Shown in pieces: positions 10,957 to 22,006 of a DNA stretch of 64,000 bases. Under the pieces are notes generated by a model. That model searched no databases and was not told the DNA's origin. It worked only from the letters and a program-made list of their open reading frames with translations. Source of the DNA: Schistocephalus solidus (lineage: Eukaryota; Platyhelminthes; Cestoda; Diphyllobothriidea; Diphyllobothriidae). Position 1 is the first letter of the stretch, and every line of letters starts with the position of its first letter. The position numbers were made by a program, and so were the translations under genes. The DNA lies in NCBI GenBank assembly GCA_017591395.1, contig WEDG01004651.1, forward strand, positions 33,969 through 97,968, given 5' to 3'.

Positions 10957-13314
10957 TCAATGAAGGCAAATGTGAACCGCGTGTCTATCTTCAAGTGCTT
11001 GGGTCCACCTCTGGAGCGAATACAGCAAATTCGTTGTGCATGATCTTCCTTTTCTGAACCCGTGTTGACAGCTTGATAACAAATTATGAGTCTCTTGGAA
11101 TTTCACCAATTCGCTCTTGATGATCCTTTCCATAATCTTGCCAAGGATGCATGTTAAGCTTATGGGCCTGTAGTTTGTCACTGAAGCCCGGCTACCGCTT
11201 TTGTACAAGGGAGTTATATGTGCCAGCTTCCAATCAAAAGGAAGTGTTCCGGAGTCAAAGGACTTTTGAAAGAGCACTGACAAAGGTGCGGAAAGTTCAT
11301 TGGCGAGTTCTTTCAGAAGCTTGGGTGGAAGCTCGTCTGGTCCTGGGGATTTCGACTCTTTTAGTTCTTTTAATTCCTTTTGGATCAGAAATTCTGAGAA
11401 TAGTATGTGGCTAATGCTTGCAGTCGGCGGGTTATCCACTGAGGGACGAAGAAACCTTGCCTCGTTTGTGAAGACTGAGCGGTAGAACTGTGAAAAGTAC
11501 TCGGCTTTTTTTCTGTTTTCAGAAATTTCGACGCCCACGGCAGTCTTAATCAGCGGTATTTGATGTTTATTCCTTGTACATCTACGGAGGTAACTGTAGA
11601 CTAACTTTGGATTCTGCATTGCCTTTTGCAGCAAAGTCTTATCAAATTCTCTTCGCGTTTTAAGAATAAGGCTTCTCATTTTGTTTCTCTGCGCTTTATA
11701 CTTATTAAAATAGGCGACTTGATTAGACTCGCAATATTTTCTCCACAACTTGTGCTTCCTGTTTATTTCCCTTTTTAAGTTGCTGTCTAGCCACCCAGGA
11801 CGCTTGCTGTGATGGACACTCGTTAGCGGGCAGTGGTTGTCAATAAGTTGCAGAAGAACATTTCGGAAGGACTCCCCAATCTTCTTTACGGTGCTCGAAA
11901 ACATTGAGGTCCAGTTGATGTGTGTTAAATCTGCTCGCATCTGATGAAAGTTTCCTCGCCAAACGTTACGCCGTTTTTCCTCTATAGCAGGCGCAACGGA
12001 GAATAAGGAGTAGTCCCACATAAGCACCACGTGATCACTACGACCGAGCGGAGGCATTGAAATAATCTCGTCAATGCTGCCTGATGTTTTCGTGAAAACC
12101 AGGTCAAGACAGTTAGCCCTTTGTCCTTCACGTGTTCTGGTGGGGAAAGGGACATGCTGTGTGAGGAGTGCATTCAAGGTCTTTTGCAGAAAAACATAAT
12201 CAAAATTCGATTTCGGGCATGATGATTGAACAGTGCTCCAGTTAATTCCTGGTGCGTTGAAGTCACCCATAATCATTACATTAGGTCTACTGGAGAAATT
12301 TTCTAATTGTTCCAACAAGTGGGTGTCCGCGACTCGGTCTATCCTAGGTGGCCGATAGACAATGAGGACATCTAGACATGGAGAGCCAAGAGCCTTGATG
12401 TTCAACCATATGGCTTCAGTGCTGCACGCAAACTTGCTCGTCTTGTCAGACACTATTAGCACGTCTTTCACATACACAATTATTCCACCACCCTGTCGGT
12501 TTTCTCTGTCCCTCCGATATATTTGGTATCCAGACAATGTTATTTCGCTATCTAGAATACTGCCCGACAGCCAGGTTTCGGTTACTGCTATCACATCCGG
12601 AGATACTTCGGCAAGGCAAATTTTTAACTCATCAAGTTTTGATAAAAGGCTTTGCGCATTTGTATACAAGCACTTCAATTTTGCGCCAACCAAGTTTTCT
12701 GTTTCGTTTGTCAATTTTATGGGCCCAACTGCGTCTCCTCTAACGTCAAGGTCGTATGTCTTTTCCGTTTCGTGATGATTTTCGGTAACTCTGGTTTCTT
12801 TAGTGAGAACGCTGGGCGTAACGGAATCAGTTCTGACATCTCTTTGGGCAATTGGTTCCCTGATGGTTTTGGCGTTAGTGAGGTGGCTGCCGTTGTCCTC
12901 AGAACAATCGGTTGGTTCAATGGGAAATTCGTATTCTTTTTGAACTACCTTCCCCTTGAAAATAGCCAGATTGTGTTCGCCAGCCTTCAGTCTTGATTGT
13001 AGTTCCGAGACAAGTTCCGGCGTTTCAGCCTTTCCGCAGGGGAGTAGTCCGGTTGAAAAAACCTCTTTATGCGAGTGTCGTAGGTTAGTTTTTTTGGATA
13101 GGATCGCATTGATTTGGTCTTTGCTCTCTAGCAATATTTTCAGAGGTCGCGGTCGCGGCGTTCCTAGGCTGTCTTCAGACTTTTTGCCGATCCGGAATGC
13201 TTTAATAACTTTTACTTCCACGCCCGGTGGGAGCAACTGGTTTAGGAGGTCATTAAACGAAGCAAGGTATTCGGTGACACGGTCTTCTGGTCTGACTGCA
13301 GTTGACTCGTGCAA
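10957..13314 (-). pseudogene. LINE D ORF: N-terminal region, APE endonuclease, RT fingers
   Basis: 785 codons. Residues 1-210 are a basic N-terminal region without recognised domain; residues 30-85 (VKVIKAFRIGKK and following) also occur in LINE E. The endonuclease covers about 212-440: TNAQSL with Asn219, VTETWLS with Glu246, RDRENRQGGGIIVYV, IVYRPPRID, MGDFNAPGINW and LGRSDHVV, so all main catalytic residues are present. The RT starts near residue 610 with ELKESKSPGPDELPPKLL, TPLYKSGSRASVTNYRPI and QHGFRKGRSC. The frame breaks after HAVHICLH, at the first palm Asp. Before the break this is an open, probably young copy. Confidence 0.85.
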
Positions 13315-13797
13315 ACCCTGAATAACTTAACACTGTTGTCGATCCTGGTACTTGGAATTTTCGCTTCCTCCTTAGTTCTCCTTAGGGGAACGAGAACTTT
13401 TTACAGAGCTCTCGTTGGGATTAAGTCTACCTCTGACCGTACTCTCATCTAAAGGCTTCAATGAATCCATCAGAGTTGATTGTGACTTTTTCCTCCTGTT
13501 GTGGTGTTTCCCACTGCAGCTTGCCACGCGTTTGTGTCTTCGGATTCAAATACGGGCTCTTTATAACACCCAAAATAGCAGGATGAGATTTGTGGTTTGC
13601 TCTGGTCGTCGTACGTGGGATTGAGAGACTGTGCTCCTGTTATCCGGTCGTTATGGGTAATCGCGTCCGAACATTGTGAGCTGTAACCAGTTGTAGTTTT
13701 TGATACTTTTCATGCTTTAGTCACTGCCTTTTTAACTGGAATATTGCTAAGCGTATTTCGTCGAGTAATGTTATCTTGCAATTGAATTGAATTGAAT

Positions 13798-14263
13798 ATG
13801 CCTCAGAAACATCAATCCTTGCGAAAACGTTTCCTTCATTCAACGTCGCAAAAATGTGTTCTACAGTCGGCAAAGGGTAATGAAAGTCTTCTAAAGCGTC
13901 ATTCAACCCAATTGAGTAAACTGCGCACAAACTTATTCTCCTGTTAGGCTTCCTTACCGCCACTATCGGGGCTGCCCACGCTGAATAGTTTGTGAGGCAG
14001 ATAATGCCATTCTGCTGTAAACGTTCCAGTTCTTCCTCAACCGCTGAGTGTACTGCAAATGGAACGCGTCGACTATGCCTGAATACTGGTTTCTTCCCTG
14101 GCTTCACCCTCAAACTAACTGTAGTTTTTGTGCACGTTCCGACTGACATCTCCATGCGTTTGGCATACTTTTTCTTCAGGTCCTCTTCCATAATGCGTAC
14201 AGCACAGCATATCTCCTGGAATGGTCGACTCCACAGACCTAATGTAAGATGGTCTTGTTGCAA
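13798..14263 (-). pseudogene. Reverse transcriptase, N-terminal half, Gypsy element
   Basis: Minus-strand RT fingers and start of the palm: RRVPFAVHSAVEEELERL, YSAWAAPIVAVRKPN, YPLPTVEHIFATLN and FARIDVSEAY. The last motif contains the first catalytic Asp. Homology ends right after SEAY, where an ATTCAATTCAATTCAATTG-like junction begins the inserted LINE D. In related elements about 55 residues separate SEAY from the YMDD box; those residues are absent on both sides of the insertion. Confidence 0.8.
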
Positions 14264-14667
14264 AGCAGATCGTTTTCGGACTTAGAGACGTAAATGTGGG
14301 CGAGACCGTCTTTTTCCTCAAAAACTATAGTGGCCTGGAAAACACCCTGAAATTGCATTTGTGTGTTTTTTGATGCCCAGGCCAGAACGGCTGTTGGTTT
14401 CAGTTCAGGCGAATCAAGAGTCTTCCAAATGGCTATGCTGCTTATCGTGAGGTATAAAGCCGTGTCAACCTGCAGCCTAGCAGGTTGTCCATCAATACTA
14501 ACCGTTACGTATTTTCTGTCTTCGGAACGAAGCACCTTGCAATCACGCTGCGCAATAATATAACATCTCTTTCCTGGACTCGATTGCTTTGCGTGACAGT
14601 TTGTCGCTTTGTGACCAACCCGCGAACACTTGTAACACCTTTTTGTGCGATATGGACGATTTAACAC
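14239..14667 (-). pseudogene. Gag zinc knuckle and aspartic protease, Gypsy element
   Basis: The 142-codon frame begins with a CCHC knuckle, CYKCSRVGHKATNC (spacing C-X2-C-X4-H-X4-C), which binds RNA in nucleocapsids. About 45 residues later LQVDTALYLTISS occupies the place of the protease active site; the family motif is DTG, so Gly is replaced by Ala here while the catalytic Asp is kept. The frame runs through to the RT linker near 14,239 and overlaps the next frame by 25 bp. Confidence 0.75.
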
Positions 14668-15306
14668 AAAATGCCACCTGCCACTTGCCAGGAAACCGTC
14701 TTTGGTGTCCTTTCAAAACTAGGTTTCTCGTTCAGTCTACTCGCTTTCATTTCAAAAACACGCATAGGTTGGCTGTTTACGTCACCAATCAGCCTAGTGT
14801 CGTTTTTGATATTCATGATCCGGACACACTCCTCTGCTAGTTGTTGCACCGTCATCTCGGCTTTCTGATCTAGCTGAGCGAGCACTCGTGCGCGGACGTC
14901 AGCATCCTCCGGCAGAGTTAGTGATTTAATAAAAAGGAGTGCCTTTATCTGCGGACTAGTGGCTTGTTCTAGGTCTGCTTGATGAAAGGAATCATTCAAT
15001 TGGCTACATAGGTCGAAATAGTCTTCGTGAAGCTGCCATTCTATGTTTTAACACGGCTAACGTCGATTGAATAAGGACTTCGAGAAACTAAACAACGATT
15101 TCAAATTCATATCCATTTCCTCAAATGAAATATCTACCGTCTTCTTTGGCAAAATGAACTTTACGTACCGCTCAAGTTCGCGCTGGCCTAGCTTCAAAAG
15201 CAGAACTTCCACCATCTCTTTGTCCTCCAAATTTGAGCCGTTCTCTTTTAATAGAAGTTCATATTTTCGGTACAGAACTTCAGAGTTGACGCCACCGCCG
15301 GAATCG
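14661..15306 (-). pseudogene. Gag-like capsid region of the Gypsy element
   Basis: Gag forms the particle that packages retrotransposon RNA. On the minus strand 15,306-15,082 reads as a helical, charged segment (for example KEMVEVLLLKLGQREL), then stops interrupt it, and 14,999-14,661 continues with LEQATSPQIKALLFIKSL and LDQKAEMTVQQLAEEC, typical of the C-terminal capsid half of this kind of Gag. It lies between the LTR and the zinc knuckle, as expected. At least one frameshift and two stops break it. Confidence 0.65.
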
Positions 15307-15477
15307 TAATTAAATTCTGTTTTTCAACCTTCAAGTTCTTTTCGTATGTTCTTCCCAGACGGAGTCCAACTTTTTTGCATTTCTAAAAACAGAGCCGCAA
15401 AACTGGCCCCTTTTGCGTCGAGTAACTGCTGCATTTATGCTGCTGTTATCATAAAATAGGATATCTGCGTCACCAGT

Positions 15478-15990
15478 TTGTTATATAAAATAATAAATGA
15501 ATAAATTGTATATTTAAGGCCCAGAGGGCCCCATCATTACAAACTTAGTACCATGGTTTAAATAAATACAAAGTGGATAATTGCTGCACTCGGACACCCG
15601 GACACCTCGAAGAGGACACAAAAAACTCATCGTGGACCCGAAGAAGAAGCGATATGGGGTCTTCCTTTTAAAAGCGGGAGGTGTAACGGAGACGGGATCG
15701 TTGACCAAGGCGGAAATGGCACATGTTGCTGCACGCCAAAATAGGCCAAGCGAGCGGAGAAAAATGTGCAGGCAACCAGGCAATCACTCAGTATGCGCCA
15801 CTGCACCGAGCACGCGTCAAAAACCCAGTCATGCGTACGTCCCAAATTCGAGAATTTTCCGCCAGTGGTTTTCCAGCGTGAGAAGTGACCACTACAATGC
15901 GAGCCACGCTGCAGGCCAGAAAGTTCCGGAACCCTCTCCGTCACGATTTGTCGGAATGTTCGAGAACCCCAAGAACTCCATTAATAGTCG
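15478..15990 (-). repeat. Probable 5' LTR of the Gypsy element, with adjacent primer-binding site
   Basis: On the minus strand a block of about 500 bp, repeated in inverted form at 5,450-5,850, ends in an AT-rich segment with TATATAACA and is followed at 15,475-15,459 by TGGTGACGCAGATATCC. The TGG start directly after an LTR end is the usual layout of a tRNA primer-binding site, and gag follows downstream. The outer boundary is uncertain: homology between the two copies stops at about 15,990, but the LTR could extend further. Confidence 0.55.
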
Positions 15991-16159
15991 AGAGTTGATG
16001 AGCTTGACTTCTGCTGTTTTCTGTCGGCCCAGAATAAAGAATTTTCTTCTAGAAACACGCTTTGCCTTCTCCTCTATCACACCCGTTGCGCAGAGACTTG
16101 ATACAAACCTTACGTATCGTGCTTGGCATGGATTGCGCCCTCCTATATGATGCATTTTC

Positions 16160-16815
16160 CAACTTGCCACTACGAAAAATCTCCAAAGTCATCCATTCAA
16201 ACGAAGTGTGCCCCAAGTAAGATTAAATTTGAGGAAGTATTTTTTAACAAACCGCGTTGTGGAACAGTGGAATAACCTACCTGAGACAATTGTGGTTTCG
16301 CTGTCAGTGGATACATTCAAACATCGTCTTGACATACATATGTTGCAGCCTCACGAAGATTATGTGACTACTTAACTGTTACTATATCATTGTACCATGT
16401 TAACCTGCCAGCATTCACTTGACTGTAACTTATTTACATTGCTTCGTATTCTTCCGGCTTTTATGTTAAAAATAGGGATTTCATTGGCGTAAGCTTGTTT
16501 TCCTCAAATACACTGAACTGAGCTACTGCAGTATTAGCCTACTCTGCCACCTTACCTTATTTTCCTAAGCAGTTTTTTCTCATAGCCTCTTTTTCGTAAA
16601 TTGATGCCTATCGCACTCTGCCTCCATTTTCAAAGTTGGAGTTTTACCTTTACTGCCTATTTTATAGTTCACTATTAATTTAAAAATATCGCTGGTTGTT
16701 GACGAAACAGGACAATTTATGCCTAAATTACTAAATATTTGTACATTTTATCTGCATACATTGTCATAATTTTATTTCGTTACTACTTTTAGTTTAGACA
16801 GTGCCTTGCCGGCGC
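16160..16815 (+). mobile_element. LINE K, 3' end only
   Basis: An open plus-strand frame without an early Met reads from about 16,160 to the TAA at 16,373-16,375 and ends in a CR1-like C-terminus: HPFKRSVPQVRLNLRKYFL, VVEQWNNLPETIVVSL and DTFKHRLDIHML. It resembles the C-terminus of LINE D (HPLKLRVQQARLDVRKF and WNALPEDVV). The following 440 bp are a 3' UTR whose last 285 bp (16,531-16,815) match the 3' UTR of LINE copy C (8,248-8,530), including AAGCAGTTTTTTCTC and CAGTGCCTTGCCGG. Confidence 0.72.
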
Positions 16816-19520
16816 AAGATCGCAATTGTCGTGCCATTTTTCAAGGTCAACATCGAAGGTGGGTGGTTCGAACTTCGAATGACATTTAAAGATATTTTTT
16901 CAGTGTCAGAGGGCTCTCCAGTCTTTATTTCTAAATAAATTCAGAGAACCCCGCGCTCGCTTACTTAAAACTATAGGTTTTGCTAGACGAGCTTGGCCAT
17001 TAAGACCAATCGTGACCAGCAGGGAAAACAAACAAACAAATTACCGCAGAATAAAGGAGATACAACCATTAAAAACAAAAGTAAAAGAGACCACAGAATA
17101 AAACGATACAGGTGACACAATCTGCGACAGTACTGGCTATAGATAGCCGTCAGTGCGGGGCCGTCATGCGTGTAGTGAGCTGACTATAGTGAGCATATAT
17201 GCTCAACCCCGCGACACGACATTACCGGTATCTGTGACTTAGTAGTCAGCATGGGAGCTGTTATGCGTGCTTCATAACTATCTAGTGGATAACATACTGT
17301 TTGACAGCAAGTGTTATTAAGAACGTATGCAAAATCTTGCATATTCATGCCTTGGACATCAGTGACTCTGGTAGACCTAAGTTAATGGGGGAAGTCATTA
17401 TACACGAACTAGTTGAACACAAGGGGGTAAAATATGTGTTAAGTTCTAGGGGTACATGATTAAATTTAGAGTTTGTTTATAAAAAGACAGCATCTGATTA
17501 GGATAGTGTTCACTCGATCGCAACTATTTTGCAAAGCCGTGTGCACTGTCCATCAGTGCTGTTATTAGTTGAGGTTCTTTGGCTCTAATATCCGAACTGC
17601 TGAGAAATCTTCGTCATGTGCTGAAGTAATTCACGGATTTTTAGACAAATAGAGAGTTAGGTGGCTTCCAGGAAATCGAATCTCCTGTATAATAGTCTGC
17701 AGTAAAAATTAGTTGCTCATCAGGACAGCGAACGCAAATCGTCCCGCTTTCGGGTCTGAACTAGACAAGTTTGTGTAGATTTTACAAAAAGGTATACTTA
17801 TTGCAAGGTAATTTGAATGAAAGGGCATGCAATCAAGGCGTCCTATTCATATTCCAACAAGCGATACACAGTCCACTTATTACTAGAAATGGGTCAACTT
17901 GCAGACTAAACATCGGAACGATTGGTAGAGGTCCGGACGAATCGGTATAATAAATAGCCATTTTGGATCTCCATTCGGCCTACCAGTCCTCTACTTGCCC
18001 CTTGGATGGGAATTCAGCCAACGAACTGATCGTCATATAACAATGCAGCCTTCCGATTTGGTTATACGTTAAGGGACAGTCGTCTTATCCAAACCGAAAC
18101 TCTCCTCATCCTGATAGCACTTCAGCTGTGTGTCTGCAACTATTAACTCACCAGACGCATCCTGTTCCTTAGCTGGAAGCCGTCTCACTTTTCACCAGAT
18201 GCACCAACTATCCTACAACTAAAACAACAGTCAGGTCAAGTCGTCCAGTCCCTATATCCAAAATTCGCCGACCAAATTGTTTATCTACCGTAAAAACATT
18301 CTTTAGGTACTGCTAGATGTATCAGATGTCAACGATATACTTAAGTTAAGCTGGTGCACTGCCCACTGTTTCTGTAAGAATGAACCTACTGACTTAAATT
18401 GGCGCAGCCTTGCTCATCTAGCTAATGTCCCTCTTCACAGTGTCTTCGGGAGTTTCTGGAATAGGCGGATCACCAACAGCAGCCCGAGTAGTTATTTTGA
18501 TGTTACCTTTAGAGCTTCGGTTCCTTGGAACCTAACTACATGGCAAAGGTGACAAGGAAGATTGCTTGATGGTTTTCACAGTTTCCATGTCATACTGCTG
18601 TCTTCAAGCTGCGGTATTTTAAGGGACGGTTTGTGTCCCAAGCCTCAGCCCCCCCTCTGCTATTTCCACCGCGGTGGGTCCGCGAATTCCTTCTTATCAA
18701 ACTTGAAGGTCAGCTTACTTCTTAGAGAGCCCTTGCTTAAGGGTCAGGTAGGCTGCCGATAGGCTGATTGAGACACTTATCTTCCCGGTGAATTGGGTTC
18801 GACCTGCATTGAAGAAGATCAAATAACGGCAGTCCGTTAACCTTTTCGATACCTTGACAGACCGTGTCCAGTGTCGTTTGTTCCTAAACTCAACTTAGCT
18901 TCCCTATTAACCTTCCAAATAAACCGAAAACTACCTTCAGAAAGGCCATGTTTGTGGATTTTGTGCGGGTGATTTTGACTCACTCACTTCGAATTATCCT
19001 TTTCAGAACTAACTCTGCATACAACACTCGGAGAGTTGTTCTTAGGCTTTATTAATAAAGCCCCTTCTGTTTTCGCTCTCTGTATGCCACGAGTGACCTG
19101 AAGATTGGCAGATTGCAGCAACTTCGATACAGTAGGGGACTATCGGCCGTCTACAACATCATTTTAAAAGCGTCAAAGGAGCAAAAATAAAATGCTATTC
19201 CCTGCTAGGTATCATGAGATAGCCTGCAGTATTTGTTATTCCAAAGGCTCTTACACGAACGGCACTGACATGAGAGCCTTAATTGGTTTTCTTTGTGTAA
19301 CCCATTCTCAACCTATCGACAAAACATCAAGGTTTTCGAGCTTGTTGAATGTGCAACAGACGGTTAATAAAGAAATGTAACTATGTTTTATGCTACCTGT
19401 CCTTTTAACTAGTATTTGCCAGAAAGCCTGTATAGCACTGTACACGATAAATGCTCTCGCCCGATTAGAATGCTCCAATCTTAGTGTCTGCCGTTTTTTT
19501 CCTACCCATTGTTTCTTAAG
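16816..19520. other. Unassigned stretch upstream of NTH1
   Basis: About 2.7 kb without a frame I can recognise. Short open stretches exist but have no motifs, no paired splice sites and no match to the repeats in the window. Promoter or 5' exons of NTH1 could be here; none is visible. Confidence 0.35.
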
Positions 19521-19533
19521 ACAACTGTTTTCA
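19494..19533 (+). promoter_or_regulatory. Splice acceptor just upstream of the NTH1 start (possible trans-splice site)
   Basis: A pyrimidine run followed by ATTGTTTCTTAAG ends at 19,520, 13 bases before the ATG at 19,534. Flatworms add a spliced leader to many mRNAs, and such an acceptor right before the start codon is compatible with that. A normal cis acceptor for an upstream non-coding exon is equally possible. Confidence 0.35.
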
Positions 19534-20700
19534 ATGGTTCGTGGAACTTCCCGACAGACCCGGAAAAGGTCGGCAAAAGCTAACGACATTGAGGACCTGG
19601 TAAATCAGCCCCGAAAATCCACTCGGTGGGAACCTGCCAGATGGCGTGAAACTTGGAAAAACATAAGCCGAATGAGGGCCAATCGTGACGCGCCTGTCGA
19701 TACAATGGGATGTGACAAGCTTGCCAAGGAAAATGAAGACCCCGAAACATTCCGTCTTCAAATTCTCCTATCCCTGATGCTCTCCAGTCAAACAAAGGAC
19801 GAGGTTACGGCAGCAGCGATGGAACGGCTTACTGACCGGGGCTGTAATCTTAAGACTCTTTTGACTATGCCCGAGGCAGAACTGCGAGATGTAATTCATC
19901 CCGTTGGTTTCAATAGGGTATTTTGCGTTCACACGCCAAATTAATGCTTTCTAGCAAAAAGCAAAGTTCATAAAGAAAACCTGTGAAATCTTACACAAGG
20001 ACTATGCGGGTGATATCCCAAATACCGTAGAGAAGTTAATGACCCTTCCAGGTTTTACCCTCGTTCTGCTATTTCACAGTCAATTATCCTAGGCGTGGGA
20101 CCAAAAATGGCGCACCTGACAATGCGTTGTGCGTGGAAGGTCGTCTCTGGTATTGGGGTGGACACGCACGTTCATAGGATATCAAACAGACTGCGGTGGG
20201 TGCCGAAGCCGACAAAGACTCCTGAGCAGACTCGGCTTGCCCTCGAGGCCTGGCTTCCTAGGTACGTTTCCTCTGTGTGTTTGCTCTGGAGAGAGAGAAA
20301 GCGTTTTCCTCTGATCTCCAGAAATATGTAATGCCAGTTTCGAGCAGGTAATCCAGGATCCTTGTTTACTTTCTATCGGCAGTGGGTTGGTATTTCACGT
20401 ACTAATACTTACATACTTACGGACTAAAATTAATGGGGCTCCGGCATGCTAATGCTACAGAGTCAACTCTTTTGCGAGTGAGGAGCGCGGGTATACTCTT
20501 TTCATCGCCCAGGCCGTTCAAACCACTTGTGTGGAGCCACAGTGTCACACTTATGTTTTTGTCTTTCCAGGGCCTACTGGAATGAGATCAACAATCTCCT
20601 TGTTGGCTTCGGGCAGCAAACCTGTCTGCCAGTCCGTCCGAGGTGCTCCGAATGCATCAACCGACCCATATGTCCTTTTGTGAAGTGTTTAAAGAAATAA
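19534..20700 (+). CDS. NTH1: Endonuclease III homolog NTH1, four exons
   Basis: Bifunctional DNA glycosylase/AP lyase that removes oxidised pyrimidines in base-excision repair, in nucleus and mitochondria in animals. Exons: 19,534-19,917; 19,955-20,051; 20,093-20,261; 20,571-20,700 (TAA), with GT-AG introns of 37, 41 and 309 bp. The 259-residue product has [15 protein letters not shown], the helix-hairpin-helix [14 protein letters not shown] with catalytic Lys165, VDTHVHRI with catalytic Asp184, and the 4Fe-4S cluster Cys235-X6-Cys242-X2-Cys245-X5-Cys251. All key residues are intact. The frame is open upstream to an ATG at 19,390 (48 more residues, nearly free of acidic residues), which could encode a mitochondrial presequence; I prefer 19,534 because a splice acceptor lies at 19,520. 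Basic RQTRKRSAK near the N-terminus may be a nuclear signal. Confidence 0.93.
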
Positions 20701-22006
20701 GATAGGAGTTACTGCCCCACCGGCTTCAACAGACAGTCACATTTTAACTATTTATTACTATTATTATTATTATTATAAATCTTCAACCTAATTATTGCTG
20801 TCTTCCGTCCGATTCAACTGGGGCTGAGATACGACACTTTTCATGCTGTGAGGCACCTCCTTTTTAGATGGCAGCGTCACTGCTTTAAATATGATTCGCG
20901 GCTGATCGATAGGAAAGCTGCTTATTCACGAATTAGACCTCCTATTTTCGTCTCTTTTCCTAGGTGGCTCCGGGAAAACTCACTACGTGTCCTACAGTTA
21001 ACGGTCGTCTTAAACAGGGGAATCTCTGCTTTAGGCTAAAAGGTCACATCGGTTTGGTGTGTCGCAGTCTCACAGTCCGACTGGGGAAAGTTTCTGTCCA
21101 CCTCTGATAATTCTGCCCTTATTTACGTCCATTTTCGAGCTACATATTTTGTCGAACACCTTTGTGGGCGGGAATCTCTCACTTTCATCTCTGTCACCCA
21201 CGAGGAGCGGGGGAAATTTTGGCCGGTGGCAAACGCTTGAGGCGTTGAGTAGTGTTTGCTGAACTGCGTTCTATACAGTAGGCATCGAAATTCGGTAAAT
21301 AGCGTGCGATAGCAACCTTTACATTCCTGCGGATCGGAAGAAGCCTTTGTGGTTGCCAGACACGAGGCCCGTAGTTTACCAGCCCTGTGCACTTCAAACA
21401 ACTGGAAAGAAAGCAATGCTATCTGATGTGTGGGCCTTTCAAATGGAGCCGTAAATTTCCCCATTCACCGGTGGGTAACTTTCGTTTTCAAATCGGGAGG
21501 ACGATGATTTCACTATCTGCTATTGAATTCTCCTCATTGTTTACCGGTGCAATCTTACTGGTGCCGTCTCCTGACAACGTCCGCATGTTTTAGAAGAAAA
21601 GGCAGTTCGCCGTTTAACTCTCGGATTCACAAAAAGTAGTATCTGCGTCTGATCTACAACACTTAAAAGTACCCATATCCTGCAATGGTATCAGTGGATA
21701 GTAATAAACTAAGTACCTTTAATAGTTTTGTGCTGTAGAGACAGTATCAGATGCATTTAAGCGAAGGAGAAGCTAGCGAGTGCCAACAAATTAGTGAGGG
21801 ATCTACTCAGCAGACTCGGACACAACTTCAGGCAGGATACTGCTGCGTATCTCATGGAAGGAAACAGGCAACGATTTATCGGTTCGCAAAGTAGTTTTGG
21901 AACTGAATCAGGTTAACATTTTCTTACCAGGTCGGATGTCATTTTTCGCCTCATGGACAGGCGTTCCGTTGGTTTTTTTGCTAACCAACCGAATTCGGCA
22001 TGACCT
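20701..22006. other. Region between NTH1 and the next gene
   Basis: Contains the NTH1 3' UTR, a TTA microsatellite (20,751-20,777) and a minus-strand stretch at 21,194-21,464 that reads LVNYGPRVWQPQRL and ARYLPNFDAYC. That stretch resembles the post-palm part of CR1-like reverse transcriptases only weakly, so I call it a possible LINE relic. No other gene is seen. Confidence 0.35.
20751..20777. repeat. (TTA)n microsatellite
   Basis: Near-perfect TTA trinucleotide run of about 9 units, 50 bp after the NTH1 stop codon. It probably lies in the 3' UTR. Confidence 0.9.

Larger units (their letters stand above)
9705..13797 (-). mobile_element. LINE D, nearly full-length CR1-like element
   Basis: This is the best-preserved LINE of the window, about 4.1 kb, lying inside the Gypsy RT. 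On the minus strand it has a leader of about 480 bp (13,797-13,315), a 785-codon ORF with endonuclease and the first RT half, two to three frameshifts, an RT palm with intact FADD (10,870-10,607), a 239-codon C-terminal part (10,591-9,872) and a short 3' UTR that ends in AATTTGAATTGAATTG. Copies F (61,275-62,712) and G (62,713-63,755) belong to the same family. Confidence 0.85.
5860..15990 (-). mobile_element. Gypsy-type LTR retrotransposon with two LINEs nested in it
   Basis: The minus strand reads, in order, 5' LTR (15,990-15,478), gag (15,306-14,661), zinc knuckle and protease (14,667-14,239), RT part 1 (14,263-13,798), RT part 2 (9,704-9,445), RT thumb and RNase H (9,366-8,716), integrase zinc-binding region (to 8,572) and integrase core (6,764-5,900). 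The domain order PR-RT-RNH-IN is that of Ty3/Gypsy elements. LINE D separates the two RT parts, and LINE C splits the integrase N-terminus. Removing the LINEs leaves roughly 4.2 kb, close to a normal internal region. No 3' LTR in the proper orientation is visible. Confidence 0.85.

Noticed and set aside
5860..15990. DIRS-type element suggested by inverted terminal repeats
   Set aside because: The element encodes an integrase with a NGQAESF-type catalytic Glu, not a tyrosine recombinase, and has a normal LTR plus primer-binding site on its right side.
15581..16150. 189-codon plus-strand frame
   Set aside because: It is antisense to the Gypsy LTR and shares its open part with the inverted LTR copy at 5.5-5.9 kb; the frame is not kept across both copies.
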